From positions 1 to 37,202 of the IMG/VR virus record IMGVR_UViG_3300025282_000103: 37,202 nt of DNA; one strand, written 5' to 3'. A program made the position numbers and the translations under genes. This document shows positions 7,491-14,358 of the stretch, piece after piece. Position 1 is the stretch's first letter. Every line of letters starts with the position of its first letter. This DNA is from a virus. The notes below the pieces were generated by a model. It had not been told where the DNA came from and did not search any database. It saw only the letters and a program-made list of their open reading frames with translations.

Positions 7491-7708
7491 CTTCTGAGAC
7501 CAACCCGGAGAGGGCAGTGGCGGGGCGCGAGGCCCCCAGCTTTGAAGGAGGCAGTACCGGAGGACAGCGGTCCTGGCGGTAGGCCATCGGCGCCGGGGAG
7601 AGGACAGCGGTACCGGCGATATGCCGGGGTTGACTCCACCGCACCTGCACGGTTACGCTACCCGTGACCATCTGGTCAGTCCGAAAGCACATCTGGGGCT
7701 ATGCCCTT
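7491..7708. repeat. GC-rich structured block with a 40 bp direct repeat
   Basis: No gene is supported. AGGACAGCGGT occurs at 7561 and again at 7601, each followed by GGCG-TA-GCC-like sequence, giving an imperfect tandem repeat of about 40 bp. The first copy sits inside a dyad (TACCG 7555-7559, AGGAC 7561-7565, GTCCT 7570-7574, CGGTA 7577-7581). The second is followed by CCGGC-GATAT-GCCGG (7613-7627). The block lies downstream of the terminase-small-like operon and could be a packaging or regulatory element. Confidence 0.5.
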
Positions 7709-7751
7709 GCGCCCATCCGGTTTTTTGTTCACTTTCCTGCCGGGTGGGCGC
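7709..7751 (+). terminator. 12 bp-stem hairpin between converging operons
   Basis: GCGCCCATCCGG (7709-7720) pairs with CCGGGTGGGCGC (7740-7751) with a single non-Watson-Crick position, around a T-rich 19-base loop. Reading rightwards the stem is followed by TTTATTTC, so it could stop plus-strand transcription before it meets the minus-strand genes. The last minus-strand gene stops immediately beside it, so it may act in both directions. Confidence 0.5.
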
Positions 7752-7752
7752 T

Positions 7753-8010
7753 TTATTTCAGATCCTTGGCCTCACCGTGGGTCTCATCCGACCCATGTGC
7801 CCCAGCGAGGCGCTCGAGACGCTCAGACAGGTGCTGGATCTCCTCCCGGAGGCCCTCCAACGTGTCTGACGGCTGTTCTGGGGCGCAACCTGCCCCATGC
7901 ACCATCGTTTTCTTCGCCTGAAGGAAATCTGGCCCCGAAAAGTCGGGCATTTCGTCACCGGCGGCCTCTCGGCGGGCGATAATCAGCATCTTCGGCTCGG
8001 ATCCGTGCAT
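7753..8010 (-). CDS. Small hypothetical protein with coiled coil (85 aa)
   Basis: The ATG giving MHGSEPKMLIIARRE is preferred because GAGG lies six bases upstream; a GTG 21 bases earlier would add seven residues. The C-terminal half has a heptad-like helix (LREEIQHLSERLERLAG), so the protein may oligomerise or bind a partner. It follows the terminase-small-like gene by 39 bases on the same strand, suggesting a shared transcript. No family is recognised. Confidence 0.65.
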   Translation of the reverse strand: MHGSEPKMLIIARREAAGDEMPDFSGPDFLQAKKTMVHGAGCAPEQPSDTLEGLREEIQHLSERLERLAGAHGSDETHGEAKDLK

Positions 8011-8049
8011 GTAGCACCTCGTTTCCAGCACCTTACCCTATTTTGCCGG

Positions 8050-8607
8050 TCAAGTCGCGCCCTTGACGGCAGATCCAGCCACGATTCGGGCCAATCGCTC
8101 GTCAAAATCGACGTCAACCGTGATTCCGACAGCGGTACTGGCCGATTCAGTGGCAGGAGCGATGCCACACCTGTCCAAAATCGCTTCTGACGCCTTCACT
8201 CGGTCCTTCGGCTGCGCCCCAACGTCAGTTGCGACCTCAATCAGAGCACTCAAAGCCGATTCAGCCGCCTCCTCGAGCCCCTGGCCCAGCACTTTCTTCC
8301 GTCGGTCGGCCCCAGCGGCGATTGCTGCGGCCAAATCAGGCTCCTTCGACCAGGACCAGACCGTCGAGGAGCGTACACCCAAGCGGCGGGCGGTGGATTG
8401 CACCGTGTACCCGGCTTCAAGAAGCTGAGCGGCGATAGCTTTCATCTCAGGTTCGTCATTGAACCTGGCTTGCTCGGCCAGCATGGCAGCTACCTCTTGC
8501 TCGCCTACTGGAACCACAGATGTGGGCACTAAATGTAGGGGTTGATTCGCAGGAGCAGCTTCCACGTTGGGAGGCGGCGGCAGTTCAGTCGTCGAGTCAT
8601 TATCCAT
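8050..8607 (-). CDS. Terminase small subunit-like HTH protein (185 aa)
   Basis: After a proline-rich, low-complexity N-terminus (about 35 residues) comes a helix-turn-helix of the kind found in small terminase subunits of the phBC6A51 type: LLEAGYTVQSTARRLGVRSS followed by TVWSWSKEPDLAAAI. A long helix follows, then RVKASEAILDRCGI, also typical of that family. Small terminases recognise the packaging site and load the large terminase. AGGA is eight bases before the ATG. No large terminase gene is adjacent, so a role as a different HTH regulator cannot be excluded. Confidence 0.65.
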   Translation of the reverse strand: MDNDSTTELPPPPNVEAAPANQPLHLVPTSVVPVGEQEVAAMLAEQARFNDEPEMKAIAAQLLEAGYTVQSTARRLGVRSSTVWSWSKEPDLAAAIAAGADRRKKVLGQGLEEAAESALSALIEVATDVGAQPKDRVKASEAILDRCGIAPATESASTAVGITVDVDFDERLARIVAGSAVKGAT

Positions 8608-9233
8608 GTACGCATCCTACCCGATCCAGCCCCGAACCACCAGCCGTAACGACCCCCCTCGATTTTGCAACTACATTGTAACGACCCCCGTCGTTGCAGC
8701 ATATCCAAGGGACAAAGCCCACAATATACAAGTGTAACTACATATCTACATATCATTTATATAGGGCACTCTCGTGAGGGTACCTCATAACTTACATTCC
8801 AACAGCCAAAGTAAACGGAGCAGCCCCACATATATGTGTACCCTCAACCATGTAGATAGGTCGTTGCACCAGCCATTACCCAGGTTCAACCTGACCTTTC
8901 GCGTAACGACTCCTACATGTAGGTCGTTGCAGCATATGCCAGGTTCAAACTGGTGTATCGAGTAAAGCCCAAAATCACCCAACTGCACAGACTTTCTAAA
9001 CCCTATACACATTCTCGGTGTAGGTCCTATCTCTGAGAGCGGAGCAGACTTTGCAATGCTCGAGAGCCCCTGGCGGGGCGAGGCGCAGGCGTGCTGGCGA
9101 GACAAGAGCGCAGGCTGACAAGCAGCGAGCGTGGGGAGAGACGCGGGCGCAGAGGCGGGGCGAATGGCAACGAGGAGAGCACAAGCATTGTCACCGTTCA
9201 AACTGGTGTATGCAGTTTATTGACCCAACGCCC
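8608..9233. other. Long intergenic region with iteron-like repeats and AT-rich tract (candidate origin/control region)
   Basis: No convincing gene. GTAACGAC occurs at 8646, 8678 and 8903, and its near-complement GTCGTTGC at 8690, 8860 and 8923; two pairs form dyads, one with a CCCC spacer and one with a 12-base spacer containing TACATGTA. Longer direct repeats also occur: GTCGTTGCAGCATAT (8690 and 8923) and TTCAAACTGGTGTAT (8944-8958 and 9197-9211, exact). Between the repeat groups, 8723-8765 is strikingly AT-rich. From about 9036 to 9185 the plus strand becomes purine- and G-rich with repeated GCGCAGG. Such a layout fits a replication origin or divergent control region. Confidence 0.5.
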
Positions 9234-9262
9234 TTGCACAACTCATACCGCTGCGGTATGCT
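9234..9262 (+). promoter_or_regulatory. Promoter with embedded operator for the ten-gene cysteine-rich operon
   Basis: TTGCAC (9234-9239), 17 bp and TATGCT (9257-9262). A perfect 17 bp dyad, CATACCG-CTG-CGGTATG (9244-9260), fills the spacer and the front of the -10 box. Its core TACCGCTGCGGTA matches TACCGCAGTGGTA of the 3034 promoter at 11 of 13 positions. Transcription would start near 9269, about 29 bases before the first gene. Confidence 0.75.
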
Positions 9263-9297
9263 TGTAGTGAGGGCAACCTCAAAGGAGAGTGAACCTG

Positions 9298-9558
9298 ATG
9301 AATGACAACGACAACAACAACATCTACATCGTGGCCCGTGAGTGGTTGCTGCCCGACAACGGCACCCAAGTCAACGTGCTTGGCGTCTACACCGACCGAG
9401 GTGTGGCCGAGGACGAAGCATCGAAGGCTGCTCGACTCGGTGGCCAGGACATGGACCGAGGGTACATCATACTCACCAGGTACGAACTGAACCCCAAACA
9501 CATCCGCACGGTGAACGACGCAGGCCACCGCCTGGACCTGATGTTGGGAGGTGAATGA
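9298..9558 (+). CDS. Hypothetical protein, first gene of the right early operon (86 aa)
   Basis: It begins MNDNDNNNIYIVAREWLLPD, an asparagine/aspartate-rich start followed by beta strands, and contains a GVYTDRGVAEDEASKAARLG segment. AAAGGAG is about ten bases upstream. The C-terminus LMLGGE is encoded by the GGAGGTGAATGA that also serves as the ribosome binding site of the next gene. No family is recognised. Confidence 0.7.
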   Translation: MNDNDNNNIYIVAREWLLPDNGTQVNVLGVYTDRGVAEDEASKAARLGGQDMDRGYIILTRYELNPKHIRTVNDAGHRLDLMLGGE

Positions 9559-9854
9559 TGTTTCAAGTAGGCGACCGCGTAATCATCAACCACGACAAAC
9601 CTGACGAGTGCCGAGGCACAATCACCCACCGAACCTGGGAGAACGCAAGCTACGTGCGCTTGGATTGGCCTCGCAAGTTGCGACCTTCGCACCGCCATTA
9701 TCCTGTAAACAGTGACGGACAAGAGGTCATCACCCGACACGAGAACCTGACCCGTGAGGTATGCAGCGAGCACGGCGAACCGTTCGACGACAACCCAGGC
9801 AAGGACATCTGCAAGACCTGCGAGGATTGGATCGTGACTGAAGGAGGTGAATGA
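9558..9854 (+). CDS. Small protein with SH3-like N-terminus and zinc ribbon (98 aa)
   Basis: The start MFQVGDRVIINHDKPDECRG resembles a KOW or SH3-like barrel (G-D-R-V-x-I), a fold often seen in proteins that contact RNA, ribosomes or polymerase. The C-terminal third has C-x-x-H-like CSEHGE and later CKTC, a possible zinc ribbon. It uses the second ATG of the GGAGGTGAATGATG junction and itself ends EGGE through the next junction. The function is unknown. Confidence 0.7.
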   Translation: MFQVGDRVIINHDKPDECRGTITHRTWENASYVRLDWPRKLRPSHRHYPVNSDGQEVITRHENLTREVCSEHGEPFDDNPGKDICKTCEDWIVTEGGE

Positions 9855-9994
9855 TGAAGATCAAGATCATCGAAAGTGACGAGTGCGACCAGTGCAACCG
9901 AGAGGTGTGCGAAGCGTATGAGTGCCAAGGTTGCGGTGACATTTACCGCGACTGTGACGGCGAGTGCTTGAACGATTGTGGGGAGGTGTCCTAA
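9854..9994 (+). CDS. Tiny cysteine-rich protein (46 aa)
   Basis: This 46-residue acidic protein (MKIKIIESDECDQCNREVCE to CLNDCGEVS) has eight cysteines, arranged as CDQC, C, CQGC, C and CLNDC. That density suggests one or two zinc sites. The start follows the standard GGAGGTGAATGATG junction, and the stop overlaps the next start as TAATG. It is shorter than most gene finders report, but the junctions on both sides support it. No family is recognised. Confidence 0.75.
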   Translation: MKIKIIESDECDQCNREVCEAYECQGCGDIYRDCDGECLNDCGEVS

Positions 9995-10227
9995 TGAACA
10001 ACCTGATGACCAACGACCAGTGCCAGGAGCAAGCCCAATCCATCCTCGACAACAACGACCACGAGTCCATGCAAACGGTTGCCAAGCGCATCGTTGAGAC
10101 ATGGAGCAAGGAAGAACTGGCGGCCTACGCTGTCGCCGCTCGGATGGATGAGTACCGTGACGGTGACCTGTCAGCGATTGAAAACACATTGATGAGTGAC
10201 CTATGGGAACTCGAAGGAGGTGCATGA
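9994..10227 (+). CDS. Small helical acidic protein (77 aa)
   Basis: A 77-residue helical protein (MNNLMTNDQCQEQAQSILDN) ending ELEGGA. GGGGAGG lies upstream inside the previous gene, and the ATG overlaps that gene's TAA. The conserved-looking WSKEELAAYAVAARM segment is amphipathic. Its last codons provide the GGAGGTGCATGATG junction. No family is recognised. Confidence 0.7.
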   Translation: MNNLMTNDQCQEQAQSILDNNDHESMQTVAKRIVETWSKEELAAYAVAARMDEYRDGDLSAIENTLMSDLWELEGGA

Positions 10228-10526
10228 TGAGTTTGATCCCTGATGGAACACTCGTCGAGGTGTTGACCACACTACGGCTAAAGCCCGTATACGAGCACCA
10301 GGTCTGGGGTTCTTGCAACCCGCACACACTGTGGCCCGGAACCTACCTTGTGAAACATGCCGCAGCCCACCCACGCACAGACCTGGGAACATACCGTTTC
10401 TATGCGACCGAGGGCTCCAAGCCCGTCCCTGACTGGCCTCTTCATCGCTGCATTGTCCATCACTATGCAGCGCCGATTGACTCCCGACTGAAAGATAACC
10501 AAATCACACTCGACGGAGGTGCATGA
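10227..10526 (+). CDS. Hypothetical protein (99 aa)
   Basis: A beta-rich protein starting MSLIPDGTLVEVLTTLRLKP and containing several aromatic and histidine residues (PLHRCIVHHYAAP). The first part could be another small barrel. It starts at the second ATG of the GGAGGTGCATGATG junction and ends DGGA through the next one. No family is recognised. Confidence 0.7.
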   Translation: MSLIPDGTLVEVLTTLRLKPVYEHQVWGSCNPHTLWPGTYLVKHAAAHPRTDLGTYRFYATEGSKPVPDWPLHRCIVHHYAAPIDSRLKDNQITLDGGA

Positions 10527-10696
10527 TGACACTCAAAGCAACACGCAGAAAGAAGGGGCCTTCAGTCTCCTGTGACAACGCCGACACGTGCGGGGCAACC
10601 AGCATCTACGGTTTTGATGTTGTCGACACCAAGACAAATACCCGCCGGATTCTCTGTGCGGACTGTGCATCCGAAGCAACCGAAGGAGGTGCATGA
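10526..10696 (+). CDS. Tiny zinc-ribbon protein (56 aa)
   Basis: The 56-residue product begins MTLKATRRKKGPSVSCDNA, with a basic N-terminus and four cysteines (C-x5-C early, CADC late), which fits a zinc ribbon. It lies exactly between two GGAGGTGCATGATG junctions and ends TEGGA. It is short, but the spacing and junctions are convincing. No family is recognised. Confidence 0.7.
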   Translation: MTLKATRRKKGPSVSCDNADTCGATSIYGFDVVDTKTNTRRILCADCASEATEGGA

Positions 10697-11100
10697 TGTA
10701 CCGATGCCCAGAATGTAAAGGAACCGACGTCCACGTGGCCGTGTGGATCGACGCCAACACGAAGGAGCCAGTGCGCGACGATGCCCCGGTAGACCCGTGG
10801 TGCAACGACTGTGAGGCTCACGTTGGGCGACTGGAGATCGTGGAAGAGAAACCCGCCATCAACGTGGGCACTGAGGATGACCCGCTCTGGTGGTCCGAGG
10901 GACTGTGCGAGGACTGCATGGGTGAGGACGGAACCAATCGCTGCTCATGTGGATGCCTTGCCTGTGCTGACTGCATGACTGAGCACGCCAATGAGGCAAG
11001 GAACGAGGGAAGCTGTCAACTCGGCATACGCCCCGAGATCCTGGCCAGCCCGGAAGCCATGAAGCGACGAGAAGCACACGCCAAGGGAGGTGACCAGTGA
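10696..11100 (+). CDS. Protein with multiple CxxC motifs (134 aa)
   Basis: The protein has CPEC at residues 4-7, then CNDC, CEDC, a CSCGC cluster and CADC, about twelve cysteines in all, enough for three zinc sites. The first pair (MYRCPECKGTDVHVAVW) looks like a rubredoxin-type zinc ribbon; the later ones could form a RING- or B-box-like arrangement. It starts at the second ATG of the junction and ends KGGDQ. A role in binding a protein or nucleic acid is likely, but none is shown. Confidence 0.75.
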   Translation: MYRCPECKGTDVHVAVWIDANTKEPVRDDAPVDPWCNDCEAHVGRLEIVEEKPAINVGTEDDPLWWSEGLCEDCMGEDGTNRCSCGCLACADCMTEHANEARNEGSCQLGIRPEILASPEAMKRREAHAKGGDQ

Positions 11101-11258
11101 ACCAGCCCTACCAATGCCCAGACGAACAGGAAGCACAGGCCCAGGCCAAGTGTCGAGACACGGCGCTGCGTAATGGCTTCACCACAGAGCAAGCCGACAC
11201 CTGTGATGACGGGGCCGTGGGTTGCCACGACTGCCCATGGGCCAAGGGAGGTGAGTGA
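11097..11258 (+). CDS. Tiny cysteine-containing protein with GTG start (53 aa)
   Basis: A GTG start overlaps the upstream stop (GTGA) and lies six bases after GGAGG. The protein, starting MNQPYQCPDEQEAQAQAKCR, has six cysteines including CHDC near the end, and finishes KGGE through the next junction. The GTG departs from the ATG pattern of its neighbours but the spacing is the same. No family is recognised. Confidence 0.65.
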   Translation: MNQPYQCPDEQEAQAQAKCRDTALRNGFTTEQADTCDDGAVGCHDCPWAKGGE

Positions 11259-11458
11259 TGGGCCGACGTAGACCACCACTTACGAGCAGGGTCGTGCGAG
11301 GGCTGTTGGATGTCATCATCCACGCCGAGGTTCAATGCGGTGATCAGGAGGATGACGTAATGTACGACAAGGCCGAAACAGCCGATATGCGGCGGGCCAT
11401 CGAGTATCTGAGTGACCTTAGACGATGGCACAGCCAGAAGCGCAAGGGAGGTGAGTGA
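11258..11458 (+). CDS. Small helical protein (66 aa)
   Basis: A 66-residue protein, basic at both ends (MGRRRPPLTSRVVRGLLDVI; HSQKRKGGE) with an acidic middle. It starts at the ATG of GGAGGTGAGTGATG and its own last codons repeat that junction for the next gene. Amphipathic helices dominate. No family is recognised. Confidence 0.65.
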   Translation: MGRRRPPLTSRVVRGLLDVIIHAEVQCGDQEDDVMYDKAETADMRRAIEYLSDLRRWHSQKRKGGE

Positions 11459-11697
11459 TGATTTGCATGACTGACTCACCCCTCGACCCGAGAACCATCG
11501 CAGAGGCAGAGAAGTGGGCCAGCTACACCATCGCTCGCCAGCACTTCAATCGGTACATCAGGCTACTTTACTTGACCTGTCGCGTGTGCGGTAAAGAACA
11601 AGGGCCCGTCTGGACAGACTACAAGTCCGTCAAGAAGCTGGGTGTCGACGGGAAGTGCTGGACATGCAGGAGGCTAACTCCCAAGAGCAAAGTCTGA
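11458..11697 (+). CDS. Small zinc-ribbon protein, last gene of the right early operon (79 aa)
   Basis: Helical N-terminus (MICMTDSPLDPRTIAEAEKW) and a C-terminal CRVC/CWTC pair about 29 residues apart, consistent with a zinc ribbon; the C-terminus is basic (RRLTPKSKV). Its last 24 bases overlap the 3' end of the converging DUF927-type gene. No terminator is obvious between the two. Confidence 0.7.
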   Translation: MICMTDSPLDPRTIAEAEKWASYTIARQHFNRYIRLLYLTCRVCGKEQGPVWTDYKSVKKLGVDGKCWTCRRLTPKSKV

Positions 11698-13794
11698 CGC
11701 CTCTCTGTCAAGGCAGTAGCAGCGGGTCGGAGCCCCGTCGATTCGGATGACTCGACTGCGGTTTCGGCCCGCGCCTCTGTTCAGCCATCCACGTTCTGAC
11801 CAACGAGTCAGAATCTCCTCTGGGTCGTGACCAATCTCACGGACCACTTCCCTGAATGTCATCGTGGCGATGGCGATGTAGTCCCAATCGTCACCACCTC
11901 CCCAGCTACCAGCCCAACCCTTCATGGGTGTACGTGGGTTGCCTTGAAAGTCGATCTCTGCTCGGCCCCAGAAGCGTGTCTGATGAGTCGCACACCAGGA
12001 GAGCAGGTCTTGCATGGCGGCAAGCGGTCGGTCGGCGTCCAGGCCCGCCATCTCTTGTGACTCCATGAGGTAGCCGAACGGGTCCACATCGGGCTGCGGG
12101 ACACCCAGGCTGTGTACGATGGCCGCAGCAACCTCGAGCACGGCCAGGTGACCTGCATGGCGACGAGCCACGGCTGTTGTGGCGATGGCTGCGTACTTGT
12201 CCCTGGCCTGCTGGAACACGGCACGAATGTCATCGTGACGCTCTTGATTGCTGACGAGGTACTGTGCGATGCGTCGGCCCAGGTGCCCGTAGTTGTCGGC
12301 CAGTGTGACCTGCACTTCCTCACTGACCCTCGAGCCGATGTCCACATCGCTACCCAACGGTTTGCCTTTCAAGGTGAGCACTCGAGCCCGCGTACCTGCA
12401 TCCTGAGAGAACGATGTAGCTGCACCCTCACCGCTGCTGATAAGAACAGAACGCCAAGACTCGGTGTGCCGTGTGCCCTCGACCGAACCACGACCACGAC
12501 CCTGACCCTGGCAGAAGTCATAGATGACGTCACGCACGATGCGAGGGTGGCGTGCTCGCTTGGTCTCGTCGAGGATGAGCGGGAGGTTGTGGAGGAAGCC
12601 AGCCGTGCGTTCAATCCAAACCTTGGTTGCATCCCAGGAGTACATGGCAGTCGGGTAGGACTCAGACGGTCGACCCCAAACCGAAGCAGCGAATCGAAGC
12701 GCAGTTGTCTTTCCACCTGACGTTTCACCTGAGAAATCCACCACGAACCCAGGGACCCGGAGGATATCGAGCAGCGGTGCTGCCGCGCCAGCGTACAAGG
12801 CGATGTACATGTAAGGGAATGATGAGACAAGCCCCACCGCACCAGCCCACTCGTCCCAGGTTCCAGCCGGGATCCACCCAGACGACATCGTCTCGAGACC
12901 GCTCGGCGGGGTCAGCGCAAAGTTGGAACTTGCCTCATCATTCGTAGAGTAGAATACGTCAGGCAACAGGAACCCGCCGTCCGGTTGCCAGCCCATGCGA
13001 GAAGCCGAGCGCACAGCAGGGAAGCGGTGGTTGTTCTCGGCCTCGAAGTCAGAGAGGTAGGCGACCATCTGACCTGCGGTGTTGGAACTGACGGGTGCCT
13101 CGAGGTTGGTGAGAGCCACTACACGGGACGCATCCAGGATGGTTCGCCGCTCGATCACACGGGAGCACCAACCACTTGGACCACGCCAGATGACCTGACG
13201 CTTGGCCTCGCCTGAATGCACATCGACCGTGCGACCTGCGATGAAGATGGGAGCCGACGCAATCCGGGTGCGGTTCAACTGGCCGTCCATGGTGGCGTTG
13301 AGTCGGTACACCCCAAAGACGTCGAGGTCGTAGCCACGGGGCATACACAGGGACTCGAGCGTGTGTGTCTGGACCACAGACGGAGGCGGTGCTCCGGTGT
13401 TGAGAAGCTGGGCGAGTGTCTGGGGTTGGCCCAGTTGCTCTTCCAGTTGGTCGATTAGACTCTCGGAGTCTCGTCGGCTGCGCTCCTCTGCCAGTCGCCG
13501 AACGGCTGACCGAAGAGTGCGGGCTCGTTGGACCTGACCAGGTATGGTTTCGAGGATGGAGAATGACGGGCTCAATGCAGCCTCATCTTGTCTCCAACCA
13601 TCTGCCAATGCTGCCATCACATCAGGGTCGTGTAAGTCCGCCCATGCTGCTCGTTGCTCGTCTCTTCCACCTGCCTGTACCGCCGAGAGAAGTTGGGCAA
13701 GAATATCCGCCGCCACTTCACTTGCTGGTTGACTGGGCTCAGCCTGTTCTGCGCTGCGAGGTTCTTCTACCGTCGCCGAGCCGTCAGCTTCCAT
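11674..13794 (-). CDS. DUF927-type ATPase, likely replicative helicase/primase-associated protein (706 aa)
   Basis: The C-terminal two thirds match my memory of the DUF927 ATPase family found in phages and plasmids. A Walker A, SGETSGGKTTAL, lies near residue 357 and a Walker B, LPLILDETK, near residue 405, followed by SVLISSGEG (sensor-like). The N-terminal 150 residues are acidic and helical, with a coiled-coil-like ERSRRDSESLIDQLEEQLG. Family members occur beside DNA primases and polymerases and are thought to be helicase-like. AGGTGGTGAACA precedes the ATG, close behind a TTGACA promoter. It stands alone, convergent with the cysteine-rich operon and divergent from the lysine-rich protein gene. 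Confidence 0.8.
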   Translation of the reverse strand: MEADGSATVEEPRSAEQAEPSQPASEVAADILAQLLSAVQAGGRDEQRAAWADLHDPDVMAALADGWRQDEAALSPSFSILETIPGQVQRARTLRSAVRRLAEERSRRDSESLIDQLEEQLGQPQTLAQLLNTGAPPPSVVQTHTLESLCMPRGYDLDVFGVYRLNATMDGQLNRTRIASAPIFIAGRTVDVHSGEAKRQVIWRGPSGWCSRVIERRTILDASRVVALTNLEAPVSSNTAGQMVAYLSDFEAENNHRFPAVRSASRMGWQPDGGFLLPDVFYSTNDEASSNFALTPPSGLETMSSGWIPAGTWDEWAGAVGLVSSFPYMYIALYAGAAAPLLDILRVPGFVVDFSGETSGGKTTALRFAASVWGRPSESYPTAMYSWDATKVWIERTAGFLHNLPLILDETKRARHPRIVRDVIYDFCQGQGRGRGSVEGTRHTESWRSVLISSGEGAATSFSQDAGTRARVLTLKGKPLGSDVDIGSRVSEEVQVTLADNYGHLGRRIAQYLVSNQERHDDIRAVFQQARDKYAAIATTAVARRHAGHLAVLEVAAAIVHSLGVPQPDVDPFGYLMESQEMAGLDADRPLAAMQDLLSWCATHQTRFWGRAEIDFQGNPRTPMKGWAGSWGGGDDWDYIAIATMTFREVVREIGHDPEEILTRWSERGWLNRGAGRNRSRVIRIDGAPTRCYCLDREASDFALGS

Positions 13795-13808
13795 TGTTCA
13801 CCACCTGT

Positions 13809-13836
13809 AAAATCAAAGTCCCTGTAAGGGTGTCAA
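13809..13836 (-). promoter_or_regulatory. Promoter of the DUF927-type gene
   Basis: On the minus strand TTGACA (13831-13836) and GATTTT (13809-13814) are 16 bp apart. The -35 box is part of TTGACACCCT, which is shared exactly with the helicase-operon promoter at 25051-25079. The transcript would have a very short leader, since the ATG is only 14 bases beyond the -10 box. The spacer holds a small dyad CCCT-TAC-AGGG. Confidence 0.55.
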
Positions 13837-13991
13837 TCCGAAATAGCACGCACACGGGAATACACCGCCCGTGTCTTGCACGGACGATGAAAACCCAAAG
13901 CCTGAACCACTCTCCTGGGGGGATGATGGGGCAGACATACCAACTCTATCGGGCGCCCCCCAACCGTGTCAAACCGGGAAGCACTACATCC

Positions 13992-14000
13992 TGTTATACT
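13992..14000 (+). promoter_or_regulatory. Extended -10 promoter of the lysine-rich protein gene
   Basis: TGTTATACT is an extended -10 box (TG-N-TATACT). No good -35 is seen at the standard distance, as is common for extended -10 promoters. Transcription would begin about 19 bases before the ATG at 14026, with GGAGGAACC as ribosome binding site. Confidence 0.55.
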
Positions 14001-14025
14001 CACATTGAGGTCACCTGGAGGAACC

Positions 14026-14358
14026 ATGCCGAAAGCCAAGAAAGCACCTACGAAGAAGGCTGCGCCCAAGAAGGCTGCATCCAAGAAAGCTGCACCCAAA
14101 AAGACAGCCGCCAAGAAAGCTGTGGCTCCCCCCGCACCGAAGAAAGTCCATCGTCGCATCGACCTATTGTCCGACGGAGGTCAGGTGGCACTGACCTTCA
14201 CCGACGACGCTGCGTTCGATGCTGCATTGGCGACGATCAAGGCGGCTCCTTCGGGCGGTGATGGTAGTCGTACACCACCACCACTCTGTGTGGTGACGGC
14301 TAACAACCGTGACTTCTCTTTCAGGACAGTCATGAGGTACTCGGTACACGAGGGCTAA
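14026..14358 (+). CDS. Lysine/alanine-rich, histone-H1-like protein (110 aa)
   Basis: The first 40 residues are a KAAPKKAASKK-type repeat of lysine, alanine and proline, like bacterial histone-H1-like or AKKK-tail proteins that bind DNA non-specifically. A small domain follows (RRIDLLSDGGQVALTFTDDA) that could be an alpha/beta module. The start has GGAGG and lies just after an extended -10 promoter; longer in-frame starts upstream have no support. It is the only plus-strand gene within the minus-strand replication block. It ends with a 4-base overlap with the converging NrdR-like gene. DNA compaction or a replication accessory role is inferred from composition only. Confidence 0.75.
   Translation: MPKAKKAPTKKAAPKKAASKKAAPKKTAAKKAVAPPAPKKVHRRIDLLSDGGQVALTFTDDAAFDAALATIKAAPSGGDGSRTPPPLCVVTANNRDFSFRTVMRYSVHEG

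Noticed and set aside
7629-7657. TTGACT-17-TTACGC as a promoter in the GC-rich block
   Set aside because: The -10 box is poor, there is no gene immediately downstream, and the hairpin at 7709-7751 would stop the transcript.
9051-9305. An arginine-rich open frame in the purine-rich block
   Set aside because: No ribosome binding site, skewed composition caused by the purine-rich DNA, and it crosses the promoter of the ten-gene operon.
12112-12720. A 202-codon plus-strand open frame opposite the DUF927-type gene
   Set aside because: It lies wholly antisense to a clear ATPase gene, lacks a ribosome binding site and has no recognisable domain.
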